Shown piece by piece: positions 8,593 through 16,294 of a stretch of DNA of 64,000 nt. How positions within the stretch are numbered: position 1 is the first letter of the stretch; each line of letters begins with the position of its first letter. Source of the stretch: Pyxidicoccus sp. MSG2. Lineage in GTDB: Bacteria; Myxococcota; Myxococcia; Myxococcales; Myxococcaceae. Where the stretch lies: contig NZ_JAPNKC010000001.1 of the NCBI RefSeq assembly GCF_026626705.1, forward strand, positions 12,525,001 to 12,589,000. Direction: 5' to 3'. The translations under genes and the position numbers were made by a program. The notes under the pieces were generated by a model, which was given only the letters and a program-made list of their open reading frames with translations, was not told the origin of the DNA and did not search any database.

Positions 8593-10290
8593 ATGGAACG
8601 CCTTCTCACTCGCGCTGGGCGGTCCGCGCCGGCGCACGGAGCCTGGCGTGTGAGCCGCCCCACGCCGCGCTGGCTGCGTTGCACGCTGTCGGGGTCGTGG
8701 GTCGCGCTGGTCTTCGCCTGCCTGTCCTTCACCCCATCCCTGCTGCCCCGCAGCGGGCTCTTCCAGGGGTTCGTCAGCGGCATCAGCGCGGTCATCGGCT
8801 ACGGGCTGGGAGTGCTCGGCGCCTGGCTGTGGCGCGAGTTCGCCAACCGACCTCCAAGGACGCCCCGCCCGCGCGCATGGCACACCCTCTTCGTGATGGG
8901 AATCGTGGCGCTGGCCGGCGCGCTGCTGCTGGGCTGGCACTGGCAGCGGCGCATCCGGGAGCTCATGGACGTCCCCCACCCCGACAGCGCGGACTACCTG
9001 CTCGCGCCCCTCGTCGCGGCGGCTGTCTTCTTCGGGATCCTCACCCTGGGGCGGGGCCTGCGGGCGGTGTACCGCCGGCTTGACGCGCTGCTCTCCCGAC
9101 ACATCGGTCCTCGCGCGGCCCGCGCGATGAGCGGGCTGGCGGTGGTGGTGGTCACCGCCCTGGTGGCCAGCGGACTCCTATGGGACGGCCTCATCGCGAT
9201 GGCGGACCGCACCCTGGCCGTGCAGGACACGACGACCGCGGAGGGAGTGGTCCCGCCCCGCAGTGCACTGCGCTCCGGCGGCCCCGGCTCCCTGGTGGCC
9301 TGGGACTCGCTGGGACGGGAGGGGCGCAACTTCGTGGGACGAGGCCCCACGGTGGACGAGCTCTCCGCCTTCAGCGGGACGGCCGCGAAGGAGCCGATCC
9401 GCGTGTACGCCGGCTACGCGTCCGCACCGGACGCCGAGGCCCGGGCCGAGCTCGCGGTCAAGGACCTGGAGCGCGCAGGCGGCTTCGAGCGCGCCCATCT
9501 GCTGGTCGTCACCACCACGGGCAGTGGCTGGGTGGTGCCAGAGGCCGTGGCCGCCTTCGAGTACGTGACGGGCGGTGACTCCGCGATTGTCGCCACGCAG
9601 TACTCGCACCTGTGGTCGTGGCTGTCCGTCCTCGTCGACCAGGAGCGGGCGCGTGACGCGGGCCGCGCGCTCTTCGATGCCGTCTATGAGCACTGGTCGA
9701 GCCTTCCCGCGGGCCAGCGCCCGAAGCTGCTGGTGTTCGGAGAAAGCCTGGGTTCCTACGGAGGCGAGACGGCCTTCAGCGGCGAGCGCGACCTGGCCAA
9801 CCGCACTGACGGGGTGTTGTTCGTCGGGCCGCCCAACTTCAACACCCTCTACCGCGAGTTCACCGACCACCGTGACGCCGGCAGTCCCGAGGTGGAGCCC
9901 ATCTACCGGAACGGCCGCATCGTGCGCTTCAGCCGCAGGCCGGGCGTGGAGATTCCTCCGGTGTCCGCCCCGTGGGGGGACTCCCGGGTGCTGTACCTGC
10001 TCCACCCTTCCGACCCCATCATCTGGTGGAGCCCCTCGCTCCTGCTGCGACGGCCGGACTGGCTGCGGGAGCCCCGAGGCGACGACGTCCTGGGACGGAT
10101 GGTGTGGCTGCCCTTCGTGACGTTCTGGCAGGTGACAGCCGACCTGCCGCTCGGAATGGCGGTGCCGCCTGGTTACGGCCACGTGTACACCGGCGAGCAC
10201 GTGGATGGCTGGGTGGCGCTCCTGCGGCCCCAGGGCTGGACCGAGCAGAAGTCGGCGCGGCTGAGGGAGCTGCTGGAGCCGGCCCCGTGA
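8593..10290 (+). CDS. Membrane-anchored alpha/beta hydrolase (Abhydrolase_9 type)
   Basis: A 565-residue protein with N-terminal membrane segments (residues roughly 30-50, 60-75, 95-115, 135-155 and 180-205) followed by a large extracytoplasmic or membrane-facing alpha/beta hydrolase domain. The nucleophile elbow reads FGESLGS with Ser at about 385; VFVGPPNFNTLYREF and LYLLHPSDPIIWW are typical of the two-part family PF15420 plus PF10081, seen in actinobacteria and myxobacteria. The substrate is unknown, probably a lipid or ester. ATG 8593 has GGAGG six bases upstream; earlier in-frame ATGs would translate the conserved upstream element. It shares that element with the DUF308 gene at 20629. 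Confidence 0.85.
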   Translation: MERLLTRAGRSAPAHGAWRVSRPTPRWLRCTLSGSWVALVFACLSFTPSLLPRSGLFQGFVSGISAVIGYGLGVLGAWLWREFANRPPRTPRPRAWHTLFVMGIVALAGALLLGWHWQRRIRELMDVPHPDSADYLLAPLVAAAVFFGILTLGRGLRAVYRRLDALLSRHIGPRAARAMSGLAVVVVTALVASGLLWDGLIAMADRTLAVQDTTTAEGVVPPRSALRSGGPGSLVAWDSLGREGRNFVGRGPTVDELSAFSGTAAKEPIRVYAGYASAPDAEARAELAVKDLERAGGFERAHLLVVTTTGSGWVVPEAVAAFEYVTGGDSAIVATQYSHLWSWLSVLVDQERARDAGRALFDAVYEHWSSLPAGQRPKLLVFGESLGSYGGETAFSGERDLANRTDGVLFVGPPNFNTLYREFTDHRDAGSPEVEPIYRNGRIVRFSRRPGVEIPPVSAPWGDSRVLYLLHPSDPIIWWSPSLLLRRPDWLREPRGDDVLGRMVWLPFVTFWQVTADLPLGMAVPPGYGHVYTGEHVDGWVALLRPQGWTEQKSARLRELLEPAP

Positions 10291-10320
10291 CGCCTCCACT
10301 CGTCATACCGCCATGCGATT

Positions 10321-10340
10321 GCACGTACCGAAGTACGTGC
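10321..10340. terminator. Perfect 8-bp hairpin with CGAA loop after the hydrolase gene
   Basis: GCACGTAC-CGAA-GTACGTGC is a perfect inverted repeat 31 bp after the hydrolase stop. The run of pairs is very regular but no U-tract follows, so it could be a terminator or an operator for the DUF481/AbgT genes downstream. Confidence 0.4.
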
Positions 10341-10488
10341 CGAAGGTTGTGCGGAACCCGAGCCGCCCTGCCCCAACCCGAGGGCGCCACCGGCTTCAGC
10401 ACGCGGCTGCTGATCGACCTGGCGCTGAGCTTCATGCCCCCGTGTCCCGGATCTGATCCACGCAAGCCCCTCATTCCACGAGGCAAGC

Positions 10489-11322
10489 ATGAGCCCTCTC
10501 ATCCTCCTCTTCACGGTCGTCTCCCAGACTCCCACGCCTCCTCCCGCCGAAACGGCGGAGGACGCTCCCCCGCCAGCTCGCGTCGAGGCTGAGACCGAGG
10601 CCGAGGAGGATGATGAGGACGAGGGACCCTGGACGGGCTCCGCCGGGCTCGGCCTCTCCTTCTTCAGCGGCAACACCCGCGCATTCACGGTGACGGGCGA
10701 CGCCCTGGCGGAGCTCGACACTCCGAAGTGGGCGGCCACCCTGGAGGCGGACGGTGCCTACGGTGAGGCCGCTGAAGGCGAGGACGCGGAGCGCGAGGTC
10801 ACGGCCAAGACGCTCGGTGGGTGGGCGCGCGGTGAGTACCGCATGAATCCCCTGCTCAGCGCCTACTCGTTCGTGGGCGCGGAGGCCGACCACCCCGCGA
10901 GCCTCGAGCTGCGCACCGAGGTGGAGCTGGGCATCGGCGTCACCTTCCTGGAGGAAGAGGAGGATGAGAACGAGCTGTTCCTGCGCGGCTACGTCGGTGG
11001 GAGCTATGCCAGGGACCGCAGGTTCCAGTACATCCCCACGCGCGAGAACCTCCCCGATGTAACGCTGTGGTCTCCCGCGCTCGGCCTCGCCTTCCGCTAC
11101 GACGTCAACGAGCACGTGGAGCTTCGGGAGGACGCCCTGCTGCTTCCGGACGTCTTCGGCGACACACGCGTGCTGTTCGACTCCACCACGAAGCTCGCCG
11201 TGCACCTGACGGAGCGCTTCTCGCTCACCACGTTCTTCGAACTGCAACACGACAGCTCTCCCGCGGAGGGAAAGGTGCGCACGGACACCTCTCTTTCGCT
11301 GGGGGGCGAGGTATCGCTCTGA
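10489..11322 (+). CDS. DUF481 outer-membrane beta-barrel protein
   Basis: This 277-residue protein has a short signal peptide (LILLFTVVSQTP), then a very acidic Pro/Glu-rich linker (EAETEAEEDDEDEG), then a beta-barrel of the DUF481/YdiY type, starting WTGSAGLGLSFFSGNTRA (the family's usual SGNT signature). Barrel strands alternate polar and aromatic residues and the last strand ends SLSLGGEVSL. Family members are outer-membrane proteins, some induced by salt or acid, with unknown substrates. It lies 18 bp before the AbgT-type transporter and is probably in one transcript with it, giving an outer-membrane plus inner-membrane pair. Confidence 0.82.
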   Translation: MSPLILLFTVVSQTPTPPPAETAEDAPPPARVEAETEAEEDDEDEGPWTGSAGLGLSFFSGNTRAFTVTGDALAELDTPKWAATLEADGAYGEAAEGEDAEREVTAKTLGGWARGEYRMNPLLSAYSFVGAEADHPASLELRTEVELGIGVTFLEEEEDENELFLRGYVGGSYARDRRFQYIPTRENLPDVTLWSPALGLAFRYDVNEHVELREDALLLPDVFGDTRVLFDSTTKLAVHLTERFSLTTFFELQHDSSPAEGKVRTDTSLSLGGEVSL

Positions 11323-11340
11323 GAAAGGATTGGGACTCCC

Positions 11341-12933
11341 ATGAGTAAGGCGGCGCATTTCGACGACATCCACCTCGAAGACGAGGCGAAGAAGAAGCAG
11401 CCCGCGAAACCGCCGAAGAAGAAGGGCATGGCGCGGGTGCTCGACACGGTCGAGCGGGTGGGAAACAAGGTCCCTCATCCGGCGATCATCTTCGTCGTGC
11501 TGATCGGCGTCGTGATGGTGCTCTCCCACGTCTTCTACCTGATGGGAGCCAGCGTCACCTACGAGACCATCAACCCGGAGACCCACGCGGTGGAGCAGAC
11601 GACCACCGTCGCGCAGAGCCTGCTCACGGGAGAGGGCCTGCGCTTCATGTTCGCGGGAGTCGTCCAGAACTTCATGAACTTCAACGCGGTCGGCGTCATC
11701 ATCGTCGCCATGCTGGGCGTCGGTGTCGCTGACTCGGCGGGCCTGGTGGGCGCCTTGATCCGCAAGCTGGTGGCGGTCGCGCCTCGCAAGGCCCTGACGT
11801 ACATCCTGGTGTTCGTCGGCATCCTGTCGAGCATCGCGGCGGACGCTGGCTACCTGGTCCTGATTCCCCTGGCGGCGGCGGCCTACCTCACCGTGGGCAG
11901 GCATCCCCTGGCGGGCCTGGCGGCGTCCTTCGCCGGTGTCGCCGCGGTCTTCACCGTCAACATCCTGATCAAGCCGCTGGATGGCATCCTGACCGAGATC
12001 ACCAACGACGCCATCCACATCATGGCGCCCGACCGCTCCATCGACCTGACGGCGAACTTCTGGTTCTCCGCCGCGTCGGTCGTCATGCTGACCGTCGTGG
12101 TCGCGCTCATCAGCGACAAGATGATCGAGCCCCGGCTGGGTGAGTACAAGGGAGAGAAGCCAGCCGAGACGGGAGCGAAGCTGTCCGCGGATGAGTCGCG
12201 AGGGCTGAAGTTCGCGTTCTGGGGGCTCATCGGGGTCCTGGTGTTCTTCGGCCTGCTGACGCTGCCCCCGGGAGCGCCCCTGCGGAATCCGGAGACGGGC
12301 GCCATCGTCGGAGACTCGCCGTTCATGAACGGCCTCATCGTCGCCATCACCGTGCTGTTCCTGGTGACGGGCGCCGCCTACGGCATCGGCGCGAAGACCA
12401 TCAAGAACAGTGTCGACGTCATCAAGGCCATGGAGAAGGCGGTCGCCGGGCTGGGCGGCCTCATCTTCCTGCTCTTCATCATCAGCCAGTTCATCGCCTT
12501 CTTCACCTACTCCAACATGGCGACGCTCGCGGCCGTGAAGGTGGGTGATGCCCTGGAGCATGCGGGGCTCGGCGCCGTTCCGCTGCTCGTCGGGTTCGTC
12601 GTGGTCGTCGCCCTCCTCGACCTCATCATGACGGGCGCCATCCCGAAGTGGGCCATCTTCGCGCCGGTCTTCGTGCCGCTGCTGATGAGGCTGAACGTCG
12701 ACCCCGAAGCCGTGCTGGCCGCCTACCGGGTGGGCGATGGGCCGTTCAATGCCATCTCCCCGCTGAACGCCTACTTCGCGCTGATCGTCACCTTCGCCCA
12801 GAAGTACCAGAAGGACGCAGGCGTGGGGACGGTCGTCGCGCTGATGCTGCCCTACGTCATCATCGTCTTCGCCATCTGGATCGTCATGCTCGTGGGCTGG
12901 CACCTCCTGGGGCTTCCGTGGGGACTCGGGTGA
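11341..12933 (+). CDS. AbgT-family inner-membrane transporter
   Basis: A 530-residue polytopic protein of the AbgT family (p-aminobenzoyl-glutamate importers; some members export sulfonamides using the proton gradient). A Lys-rich cytoplasmic head is followed by about 11-13 hydrophobic segments. Typical features are VERVGNKVPHPAIIF at residues 36-50, the re-entrant region ADAGYLVLIPLAAAAY, and LIMTGAIPKWAIFAPVFVP near residue 425, plus GDGPFNAISPLNAYF, which carries the family's conserved Asn/Pro hairpin. The asparaginase gene follows 44 bp downstream and the aminopeptidase after that, so it may bring in peptides or amidated amino-acid conjugates; that link is inference. Confidence 0.92.
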   Translation: MSKAAHFDDIHLEDEAKKKQPAKPPKKKGMARVLDTVERVGNKVPHPAIIFVVLIGVVMVLSHVFYLMGASVTYETINPETHAVEQTTTVAQSLLTGEGLRFMFAGVVQNFMNFNAVGVIIVAMLGVGVADSAGLVGALIRKLVAVAPRKALTYILVFVGILSSIAADAGYLVLIPLAAAAYLTVGRHPLAGLAASFAGVAAVFTVNILIKPLDGILTEITNDAIHIMAPDRSIDLTANFWFSAASVVMLTVVVALISDKMIEPRLGEYKGEKPAETGAKLSADESRGLKFAFWGLIGVLVFFGLLTLPPGAPLRNPETGAIVGDSPFMNGLIVAITVLFLVTGAAYGIGAKTIKNSVDVIKAMEKAVAGLGGLIFLLFIISQFIAFFTYSNMATLAAVKVGDALEHAGLGAVPLLVGFVVVVALLDLIMTGAIPKWAIFAPVFVPLLMRLNVDPEAVLAAYRVGDGPFNAISPLNAYFALIVTFAQKYQKDAGVGTVVALMLPYVIIVFAIWIVMLVGWHLLGLPWGLG

Positions 12934-12977
12934 GCCACGGCTGATTCCGGAGACGTTCCACTGGAGGCGAGACAGCC

Positions 12978-13964
12978 ATGTCGAGAGTGCATCTTCTGGC
13001 CACGGGCGGCACCATCGCGGGGAAGGCCGGGTCCGAGGTGGACCCGGGCTACCGCTCCGGCGAGGTCGCCGTGGAGGGGCTCATCAACGCCGTCCCCGGG
13101 CTGCGCGCGCTGGCGCAGCTCCAGGGCGAGCAGGTGGCCCAGGTCGGCAGCCAGGACATGAACGACGCCCTCTGGCTGCGTCTGGCGGCCCGGGTGGGCG
13201 CCCTCTTCGCCGCCAACGAAGCGGATGGCGTCGTCATCACGCACGGCACGGACACGGTGGAGGAGACCGGCTACTTCCTCCACCTGGTGGTGAAGAGCCA
13301 CCGGCCCGTGGTCCTCACGGGCGCCATGCGGCCGGCCACCGCACTGAGCGCGGACGGGCCGCTCAACCTCTACAACGCGGTCGCCGTCGCCGCGGATCCC
13401 GAGGCGCGCGGGCGCGGGGCCATCGTGGTCCTGAACGACGACCTCCACTGCGCGCGCGACGTGACGAAGGCCAGCACCACGGACGTGCACACCTTCATCT
13501 CACCGGGCCCGGGCCTCCTGGGCAGCGCCAGCTATGGGCGCATCCGCTACTTCCGCCAGCCCCCCCACCCCCACTCCGCCGCCTCCGAGTTCTCGGTGGA
13601 CGGCCTCGAGCGCCTGCCCCGGGTCGACATCCTCTACGCGTACTCCAACATGCCCGCCGACCTGGTGCGCGCCAGCGTCGCGGCGGGCGCGCGCGGCATC
13701 GTGATGGCGGGAATGGGCAACGGCAACGTGTCCACGGAAGCAGCGCGTGCGCTCGCCGCGGCGGTGAAGGCGGGCGTCGTCGTCGTGCGCAGCACCCGCG
13801 TGGTGAGCGGCGACGTGGGCCGGAACATCGAGGTGGACGATGACGCGCTGGGCTTCGTCGCCGCCGACCAGCTCAACCCGCAGAAGAGCCGCGTGCTGCT
13901 CCAGTTGTGCCTGGCCAGGGGCCTGGGCCGAGGCGCCGTGCAGGAGGCGTTCTACCGCTACTGA
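12978..13964 (+). CDS. L-asparaginase (cytoplasmic, type II fold)
   Basis: A 328-residue asparaginase that hydrolyses L-asparagine to aspartate and ammonia. The first catalytic motif is LLATGGTIAGK at residues 6-16 (nucleophilic Thr of TGGTIA) and the second is VVITHGTDTVEETGYFL at about residues 85-101 (Thr-Asp pair); MRPATALSADGPLNLYNAV follows as in the family. There is no signal peptide, unlike periplasmic AnsB, so it is expected to be cytoplasmic. It has GAGGCGAGAC upstream as a weak binding site. Probably transcribed with the aminopeptidase 58 bp downstream. Glutaminase activity cannot be excluded. Confidence 0.93.
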   Translation: MSRVHLLATGGTIAGKAGSEVDPGYRSGEVAVEGLINAVPGLRALAQLQGEQVAQVGSQDMNDALWLRLAARVGALFAANEADGVVITHGTDTVEETGYFLHLVVKSHRPVVLTGAMRPATALSADGPLNLYNAVAVAADPEARGRGAIVVLNDDLHCARDVTKASTTDVHTFISPGPGLLGSASYGRIRYFRQPPHPHSAASEFSVDGLERLPRVDILYAYSNMPADLVRASVAAGARGIVMAGMGNGNVSTEAARALAAAVKAGVVVVRSTRVVSGDVGRNIEVDDDALGFVAADQLNPQKSRVLLQLCLARGLGRGAVQEAFYRY

Positions 13965-14022
13965 CTGTAACTCCGTTGCACCCTCCCGAAGTCGTGTCCA
14001 GTTCATGCAAACAGGAGGCTCC

Positions 14023-15579
14023 ATGCTGTCTTCATTTCATTCGCGTTTGCAGGCCGCGTTCCATCCCGCCCCTTCCATCGAGAAACCCGAGGCAATCAAG
14101 CTCGGCGCGTCGATCTCCCTCCCAGCCAACGTCGACAGCATCGGCACGCTGGTGGGCGTCGACGAAGAGCCGAAGGACTTCGGCTTCGACCGCGCGTCGC
14201 TGAAAGCGGCGGGCTTCGAGGGCAAGGCAGGGCAGACGCTGGTCGTTCCCCGCACCAGCGGCCCTCCGCTCGTCGCCGTCGGCATTGGCGAGCGTGGGAA
14301 GCTCGATCCGGGCAAGCTCCGGGATGCCGCTGCCGCCTTCGCGCGGGCCGTGGGTCAGCAGACTCGCGTGGCCCTCCGCCTGCCCGACACGGGTGCGGTG
14401 CCGCCGGCTGTCGCCGCGCAGGTCATCACCGAGGGAGTCCTCCTCGCCCGCTACCGGTACAGGCCCTACAAGCGGACCGCGGTGCAGGAGCCGCCGCTCG
14501 AGGCCCTGACGCTCGTCACGACCAAGGAGAATCTCGAGGAGGTCGAGCAGGGAGTGGTGCTCGGTGGCGTCACCGCCCGCGTCGCCGGGCTCGCGAGAGA
14601 CCTCGCCAATGCCCCCGCCTCCCTCCTGACAGCCTCCCGGATGGCCGAGGTGGCCGAGGTGCTCGCGAAGGGCTCCGGACTGGAAGTCGAGGTCTTCGAT
14701 GGAGAGGCATTGTCCGAGCTCGGCTGCGGCGGCCTGTTGGGCGTCAATGCGGGGAGCGCGGAGCCGCCGCGGATGATCAAGCTGACGTACCGCCCCAAGG
14801 GGAACCGGGGGAAGGCGGTCGAACCCGTGGGCCGCATCGCCCTGATTGGCAAGGGCATCATGTTCGACGCGGGCGGCCTGGGCCTGAAGCCGAACGACCT
14901 CGTCCACGCCACCATGAAGGGCGACATGTCCGGCGCGGGGGCCATCCTCGCGGCGATGACGGCGCTGTCGCAGCTCGGCTGCAAGACGGAGGTGACGGCC
15001 TACCTGATGTGCACCGACAACATGCCCTCCGGCACGGCCATGCGGCTGGGAGATGTCCTGACGGTTCGCGGTGGAAAGACGGTCGAGGTCATCAACACCG
15101 ACGCCGAGGGACGGCTGGTGATGGCGGATGGGCTCGTCCTCGCCACCGAGCAGTCACCGAGGCCCGACGCCATCGTCGACATCGCCACGCTCACCGGGGC
15201 GTGCCAGCGAGCACTCGGCGTCCGCAGCGCGGGAGTCATCGGCAACCACCAGGCACTCGTCGAACAGGTGAAGGCCTCGGGTGAGCGGACCGGCGACACG
15301 GTGTGGCAGCTCCCGCTGGACCAGAGCTACCGTCCCGAGCTGGAGTCGGATATCGCGGACATGAAGAATGTCGGCGGCGACAACGCCGGCGCCATCACCG
15401 CGGCCCTCTTCCTCGAGGAGTTCGTGGATGGCGTGCCCTGGGCGCACATCGACATGGCGGGCACGGCGAGGGCGGACAGCGATAGCGGGTGGCGCAGCAA
15501 GGGCGCCACGGGTTACGGCGCGCGCCTGCTCCTCGACTTCCTCATGGGGTTCACGCCACCTACCGCCAGTCGCCACTGA
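14023..15579 (+). CDS. pepA: Leucyl aminopeptidase (M17)
   Basis: A 518-residue M17 cytosolic aminopeptidase, a two-metal enzyme that removes N-terminal residues and usually forms hexamers. The metal-binding catalytic domain occupies the C-terminal two thirds: GKGIMFDAGGLGLKP supplies Lys and Asp, MKGDMSGAGAIL a further Asp, and NTDAEGRLVMADGL is the M17 signature; LTGACQRALG follows. The N-terminal macro-like domain begins at about residue 20. ATG 14023 has AGGAGG four bases upstream, and the frame's upstream extension overlaps the asparaginase gene and is not coding. It ends 11 bp before the convergent MarC gene. With asparaginase it would complete breakdown of imported peptides. Confidence 0.93.
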   Translation: MLSSFHSRLQAAFHPAPSIEKPEAIKLGASISLPANVDSIGTLVGVDEEPKDFGFDRASLKAAGFEGKAGQTLVVPRTSGPPLVAVGIGERGKLDPGKLRDAAAAFARAVGQQTRVALRLPDTGAVPPAVAAQVITEGVLLARYRYRPYKRTAVQEPPLEALTLVTTKENLEEVEQGVVLGGVTARVAGLARDLANAPASLLTASRMAEVAEVLAKGSGLEVEVFDGEALSELGCGGLLGVNAGSAEPPRMIKLTYRPKGNRGKAVEPVGRIALIGKGIMFDAGGLGLKPNDLVHATMKGDMSGAGAILAAMTALSQLGCKTEVTAYLMCTDNMPSGTAMRLGDVLTVRGGKTVEVINTDAEGRLVMADGLVLATEQSPRPDAIVDIATLTGACQRALGVRSAGVIGNHQALVEQVKASGERTGDTVWQLPLDQSYRPELESDIADMKNVGGDNAGAITAALFLEEFVDGVPWAHIDMAGTARADSDSGWRSKGATGYGARLLLDFLMGFTPPTASRH

Positions 15580-15590
15580 TACGCCCGCGC

Positions 15591-16283
15591 TCAGAAGACC
15601 TCCGTGGCATTCAACGCAGTGACCACCATGCGGGGAATGCCACGGGCCAGGAGCGACACGGCGATGGCCGTGAGCAGGATGCCGGCAATCCGCTCGAGGA
15701 AGGACCGTGCCCTCGGGCTGACGCGGCGCTCGATATGCCCGGAGAGGTAGACGGTGAGGCCGGTGACGGCGGCGTAGGCGAGCCCAGCGACTGACAGCGC
15801 GATGACGTCGGGGAGGCTGGCGGCCTGGGCGCGGAACGAAACGAGGATGGCGAAGGTGGTCCCGCCCACCGTGAGCGGGAAGGTGGTGGGCATGAAGAGG
15901 ACCGCCCGCCAGATCTCGACCCTGGCGCCCGCTTCCGCTGCCTCACCCGTCCCGTCGCCCTGGGGGGCGGCGGGCTTTTCGGGCACCGCTACCGCCTCGT
16001 CCACGCCGCGCATCAACGGGACGCCCACGAAGATGAGCGCGATGCCGCCCGTGACGGTCAGCGCATCGGTCGTGATTCCGAGCAGCGTGAGGAGCGGCTC
16101 TCCCACCCAGAGGGCCGTCATCGCGAAGACAGTCACGTAGGTGAAGACCCCCAGGGCGAGGCGGAGCTGCTCCGCCGGCCGGAGCTTGCTGACGATGGGG
16201 AAGTAGGACGACAGCGTGGCCAGGGGGCTGTACAGGGTGAACAGCGCCATGAACATCAGCAGCGGATTGTCGAGCGACGGCAT
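15591..16283 (-). CDS. MarC-family integral membrane protein
   Basis: A 230-residue six-helix membrane protein of the MarC family (UPF0056), whose function is unknown despite the name. Features are the N-terminal LFTLYSPLATLSSYFPIV, the GGIALIFVGVPLM helix and MPTTFPLTVGGTTFAILV, equivalent to the family's conserved PLAxGPGT loop. A hydrophilic linker (PEKPAAPQGDGTGEAAEAG) lies between helices 3 and 4. Translation starts 11 bp after the stop of the glutaminase gene with GGAG inside that gene's end, so the two are almost certainly one transcript. A role in export of amino acids or in stress is only a guess. Confidence 0.88.
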   Translation of the reverse strand: MPSLDNPLLMFMALFTLYSPLATLSSYFPIVSKLRPAEQLRLALGVFTYVTVFAMTALWVGEPLLTLLGITTDALTVTGGIALIFVGVPLMRGVDEAVAVPEKPAAPQGDGTGEAAEAGARVEIWRAVLFMPTTFPLTVGGTTFAILVSFRAQAASLPDVIALSVAGLAYAAVTGLTVYLSGHIERRVSPRARSFLERIAGILLTAIAVSLLARGIPRMVVTALNATEVF

Positions 16284-16294
16284 CGCGCGCCCCC

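Noticed and set aside
10313..10456. 47-codon plus frame across the CGAA hairpin
   Set aside because: Basic, no motif; the hairpin is a better explanation of the region.
10471..12903. Long antisense open frame (810 codons) opposite the DUF481 and AbgT genes
   Set aside because: Its translation is rich in His, Asp and Arg as expected from the antisense of G/C-biased codons, and the sense strand carries two recognisable families.
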